Source: Citrobacter telavivensis
GTDB taxonomy: Bacteria > Pseudomonadota > Gammaproteobacteria > Enterobacterales > Enterobacteriaceae
Reading direction: 5' to 3'
NCBI GenBank assembly: GCA_009363175.1
Contig: CP045205.1
Location: forward strand, 2,294,001 to 2,358,000
Length of the DNA stretch: 64,000 nt
Within the stretch, counting starts at the first letter, position 1. Each line of letters opens with the position of its first letter. Below, piece by piece: positions 61,250 to 64,000 of this stretch. Below the pieces are notes generated by a model. That model ran no database searches. It was not told the origin of the DNA and was given only the letters and a program-made list of their open reading frames with translations. The position numbers and the translations under genes are program-made.

Positions 61250-62191
61250 ATGCGAGAAAAGGAATACATCATCACGATTGGTTCCGCCAATATGGACGTT
61301 GCAGGATATTCGCATGCTTCTTTAAATTATGCGGACTCGAATCCTGGAAAAATTAAATTTACACCGGGCGGGGTGGGTCGCAATATCGCTCATAATCTTG
61401 CCCTGCTCGGGAAAAATTCCTGGTTAATGACGGCGGTTGGCAATGATTTCTATGGGCAATCATTATTGGCGCAGACGAATCAGTCTGGCGTGCATGTGGA
61501 TAATTGCCTGATTGTCTCCGGTGAGAATACCTCTAGTTATTTATCGCTTCTCGATAATACCGGTGAAATGCTGGTGGCAATCAATGACATGAGCATTACC
61601 GAGCATATTTCGGCGGCATTTCTGGCCCAGCATCTCGATTTCATCCGTGGTGCCAGTGTGATTGTGGCGGATTGTAATATCAGTGAACAGACGCTGGCCT
61701 GGCTACTGGATAATGTGGGGAATGTTCCGGTGTTCGTTGACCCGGTATCGGCGTGGAAATGCGTGAAAATCCGCGAGCGTTTAGCTCAGATTCACACGCT
61801 TAAACCCAACCGTCTTGAGGCGGAAACTCTCAGCGGCATCGCGCTTTCAGGGCGTGAAGATGTCGCGAAAGTCGCTGCCTGGTTCCACGAGCGTGGCCTG
61901 CATCGCCTTGTGCTGAGTATGGGTGGTGACGGGGTCTATTACAGTGAAAGAGGCGGCGACAGCGGCTGGTCGCTACCGATAAAAACCCACGTAGTTAACG
62001 TCACCGGAGCGGGAGATGCCATGATGGCGGGACTTGCCTCCTGCTGGGTTGAAGGCATGCCTTTCATTGATTCTATCCGATTTGCACAGGGTTGTTCTTC
62101 GATGGCGCTGGCCAGTGAATATACCAACAACCCTGAATTATCTGTTGCGAACGTTAAAACCCTTGTGGAGAACACAGAATGTCTGAATTAA
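61250..62191 (+). CDS. psuK: Pseudouridine kinase PsuK
   Basis: PfkB/ribokinase-family enzyme that phosphorylates pseudouridine to pseudouridine 5'-phosphate. 313 residues from the ATG at 61250, as in E. coli. N-terminal substrate region GSANMDVAGYSH and PGGVGRNIAHNLALLG (about 38-53). C-terminal signature VTGAGDAMMAGLASCW with catalytic aspartate near 260. A longer frame from 61217 lacks a ribosome-binding site. Overlaps psuG by 13 bp. Confidence 0.96.
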   Translation: MREKEYIITIGSANMDVAGYSHASLNYADSNPGKIKFTPGGVGRNIAHNLALLGKNSWLMTAVGNDFYGQSLLAQTNQSGVHVDNCLIVSGENTSSYLSLLDNTGEMLVAINDMSITEHISAAFLAQHLDFIRGASVIVADCNISEQTLAWLLDNVGNVPVFVDPVSAWKCVKIRERLAQIHTLKPNRLEAETLSGIALSGREDVAKVAAWFHERGLHRLVLSMGGDGVYYSERGGDSGWSLPIKTHVVNVTGAGDAMMAGLASCWVEGMPFIDSIRFAQGCSSMALASEYTNNPELSVANVKTLVENTECLN

Positions 62192-63114
62192 CGCTTTCCT
62201 CTGAATTACTGCATATTTCGCCAGAAGTCCAGGACGCTATTAACAGTAATAAACCGATTGTTGCGCTTGAGTCGACGATTATTTCTCACGGTATGCCTTT
62301 TCCACAAAATGCGCAGACGGCAATTGAAGTTGAAGAAACAATCCGTAAACACGGAGCCGTGCCGGCAACGATTGCCATTATTGGCGGGGTAATGAAAGTT
62401 GGGTTGAGTAAAGAAGAAATTGAATTATTAGGTCGCGAAGGACATAGCGTCACTAAAGTCAGTCGTCGTGATTTACCGTTTGTGGTGGCTGCCGGAAAAA
62501 ATGGCGCGACCACTGTCGCCTCGACCATGATTATTGCCGCGCTTGCCGGTATTCACGTTTTTGCCACCGGCGGCATTGGCGGTGTTCACCGCGGTGCTGA
62601 ACATACATTTGATATTTCCGCCGATCTTCAGGAACTGGCCCATACCAATGTGACCGTGGTTTGTGCCGGTGCGAAATCTATTCTCGATTTAGGTTTAACC
62701 ACGGAATATTTAGAAACGTTCGGCGTGCCATTAATTGGCTATCAGACCACCGCGTTACCGGCATTTTTCTGCCGTACCAGTCCGTTTGAAGTCAGCATTC
62801 GTCTCGACAGCGCGAAGGAAATTGCCCGGGCGATGGCGGTGAAATGGCAAACCGGCCTGAACGGCGGTCTGGTGGTTGCCAATCCAATCCCGGAAACCTA
62901 TGCCATGGCGGAAGAGAAAATCAACGCGGCGATTGACCAGGCCGTCCGGGAAGCGGAAGAGCAGGGCGTTGTCGGCAAGGAAAGTACGCCGTTCCTGCTG
63001 GCGCGCGTCGCTGAATTAACCGGGGGCGACAGCCTGAAGTCCAACATTCAACTGGTGTTTAACAACGCCGTACTGGCCTGCGAGATCGCGAAGGAATATC
63101 AACGCCTCGCCTGA
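62179..63114 (+). CDS. psuG: Pseudouridine-5'-phosphate glycosidase PsuG
   Basis: Splits (or, in vitro, forms) pseudouridine 5'-phosphate to uracil and ribose 5-phosphate. 311 residues. Conserved ALESTIISHGMPFPQN near 29-44 with the catalytic glutamate, a Mn-binding aspartate region in GGIGGVHRGAEHTFDISADL, and the active-site lysine in CAGAKSILDLG near 165. The start lies inside psuK, so the two are coupled. Confidence 0.96.
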   Translation: MSELTLSSELLHISPEVQDAINSNKPIVALESTIISHGMPFPQNAQTAIEVEETIRKHGAVPATIAIIGGVMKVGLSKEEIELLGREGHSVTKVSRRDLPFVVAAGKNGATTVASTMIIAALAGIHVFATGGIGGVHRGAEHTFDISADLQELAHTNVTVVCAGAKSILDLGLTTEYLETFGVPLIGYQTTALPAFFCRTSPFEVSIRLDSAKEIARAMAVKWQTGLNGGLVVANPIPETYAMAEEKINAAIDQAVREAEEQGVVGKESTPFLLARVAELTGGDSLKSNIQLVFNNAVLACEIAKEYQRLA

Positions 63115-63155
63115 TCATAACGAACGGGCAGCTCGCGGTCGCCCGAAACCACCAA

Positions 63156-63178
63156 AACCTGGCTTCGCGCCGGGTTTC
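63156..63178 (+). other. Intercistronic hairpin between psuG and psuT
   Basis: AAACCTGGC, loop TTCGC, GCCGGGTTT form a 9-bp stem with one G-T pair, with no T-tract behind it. It is more likely to affect mRNA stability than to terminate transcription. Confidence 0.4.
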
Positions 63179-63199
63179 CTGGCATGAAGGGAAATCATT

Positions 63200-64000
63200 A
63201 TGGATATAATGAGAAGTGTTGTGGGTATGGCGGTATTGCTGGTGATCGCATACTTACTGTCGGTGAATAAAAAGCACATCAGCTTACGTACCGTAGGCGC
63301 TGCGCTGGTACTGCAAATCGCGATTGGCGGGATCATGCTCTACTTCCCGCCGGGCAAATGGCTGGTTGAGCAGGCTGCGTTGGGCGTGCATAAGGTCATG
63401 TCTTACAGTGACGCGGGCAGCGCCTTTATCTTTGGCTCCCTGGTAGGGCCAAAAATGGATGTGCTGTTTGATGGCGCCGGGTTTATTTTTGCCTTCCGCG
63501 TGCTCCCCGCCATTATTTTTGTGACAGCGCTTATCAGCCTACTGTACTACATCGGCGTGATGGGGCTGCTGATTCGCATTCTGGGCGGGATTTTCCAGAA
63601 AGCCCTGAATATCAGTAAGATTGAATCATTTGTTGCGGTCACGACGATTTTCCTCGGGCAGAATGAGATCCCGGCGATCGTGAAGCCGTTTATTGACCGC
63701 CTGAATCGCAACGAACTGTTCACTGCTATCTGTAGCGGGATGGCCTCGATTGCGGGTTCGATGATGATTGGCTATGCCGGTATGGGCGTGCCGATTGATT
63801 ATCTGCTGGCAGCCTCGCTGATGGCGATTCCGGGCGGGATCCTGTTTGCCCGTATTCTGAGTCCGGCAACGGAAGCGTCAAAAGTCACCTTCGAAAACCT
63901 CTCTTTCACCGAGACGCCACCAAAAAGCATTATCGAAGCTGCGGCAAGCGGGGCGATGACCGGGCTGAAGATTGCCGCCGGCGTGGCGACGGTGGTCATG
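63200..64000 (+). CDS. psuT: Pseudouridine transporter PsuT (3' end beyond window)
   Basis: Concentrative nucleoside transporter-family permease, the presumed pseudouridine importer (E. coli YeiM). The frame is open from ATG 63200 (AAGGGAAA ribosome-binding site) to the last base, 267 codons out of an expected 415 or so. Visible are the N-terminal helices (DIMRSVVGMAVLLVIAYLLS), the diagnostic FIFGSLVGPKMD, VTTIFLGQNEIPAIVKPFI near 150 and SIIEAAASGAMTGLKIAAGV. Third gene of psuKGT, 85 bp after psuG. Confidence 0.95.
   Translation, partial: MDIMRSVVGMAVLLVIAYLLSVNKKHISLRTVGAALVLQIAIGGIMLYFPPGKWLVEQAALGVHKVMSYSDAGSAFIFGSLVGPKMDVLFDGAGFIFAFRVLPAIIFVTALISLLYYIGVMGLLIRILGGIFQKALNISKIESFVAVTTIFLGQNEIPAIVKPFIDRLNRNELFTAICSGMASIAGSMMIGYAGMGVPIDYLLAASLMAIPGGILFARILSPATEASKVTFENLSFTETPPKSIIEAAASGAMTGLKIAAGVATVVM

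Overview
The window is chromosomal DNA of an enterobacterium close to Escherichia, Salmonella and Citrobacter. Nearly every backbone protein is recognisable as an E. coli orthologue of the same or almost the same length, and gene order follows the E. coli 48-50 min region. Several accessory genes are absent from E. coli K-12 at these positions. A Citrobacter-like genus is my best guess, but this cannot be settled from the sequence alone.

Layout. 1-4471: end of apbE, the ada-alkB alkylation-repair operon with a recognisable Ada box, and yojI (microcin J25 exporter). 4612-7258: an accessory convergent pair, an MgtE-type Mg2+ transporter and a SulP-type anion transporter without a STAS domain. 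7536-9795: mqo and eco, separated by an REP pair. 10194-22774: napFDAGHBC and ccmABCDEFGH, the periplasmic nitrate reductase and its cytochrome c maturation machinery. The nap promoter keeps ModE, FNR and NarP boxes at E. coli spacing. A tandem array of five 87-bp BIME units lies between ccmB and ccmC. narP follows, convergent.

23639-33249 is the variable part. It holds a gtrABC-type lipopolysaccharide glucosylation operon, a diverged copy of the 3' half of tRNA-Pro, an unknown 80-aa gene, a stand-alone TrmO-like protein and a full fdnGHI-type formate dehydrogenase operon. The intact tRNA-Pro(GGG) gene proL closes it. The tRNA fragment and proL form imperfect direct repeats about 6.5 kb apart, as expected for an old tRNA-integrated island that has lost its integrase. 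The formate dehydrogenase large subunit has cysteine (TGC, 32225-32227) where E. coli FdnG has selenocysteine (TGA). This is the most notable feature of the window: a selenium-independent version of a membrane-bound respiratory enzyme.

33323-51626 returns to backbone: yejM (pbgA), yejL, yejK, rplY, radD, rsuA, bcr, yejG, the yejABEF peptide-uptake operon, pdeN, mepS, lpxT and yeiR. 51744-54606 is a divergent pair, yeiQ (mannonate oxidoreductase family) and a uxuA-type mannonate dehydratase, with two UxuR/ExuR-like operators and a CRP-like site between them. Then come efpL, yeiW, setB, the Cra-controlled fruBKA operon and the pseudouridine operon psuK-psuG-psuT, which runs off the end of the window.

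Functionally, the nap-ccm-narP block and the island formate dehydrogenase are both anaerobic respiratory modules. Formate oxidation to quinol could feed the quinol-dependent Nap system, although E. coli FdnGHI classically pairs with NarGHI. The ccm genes attach haem to NapB and NapC. No system without precedent could be demonstrated; the Cys-type formate dehydrogenase island is the strongest lead.
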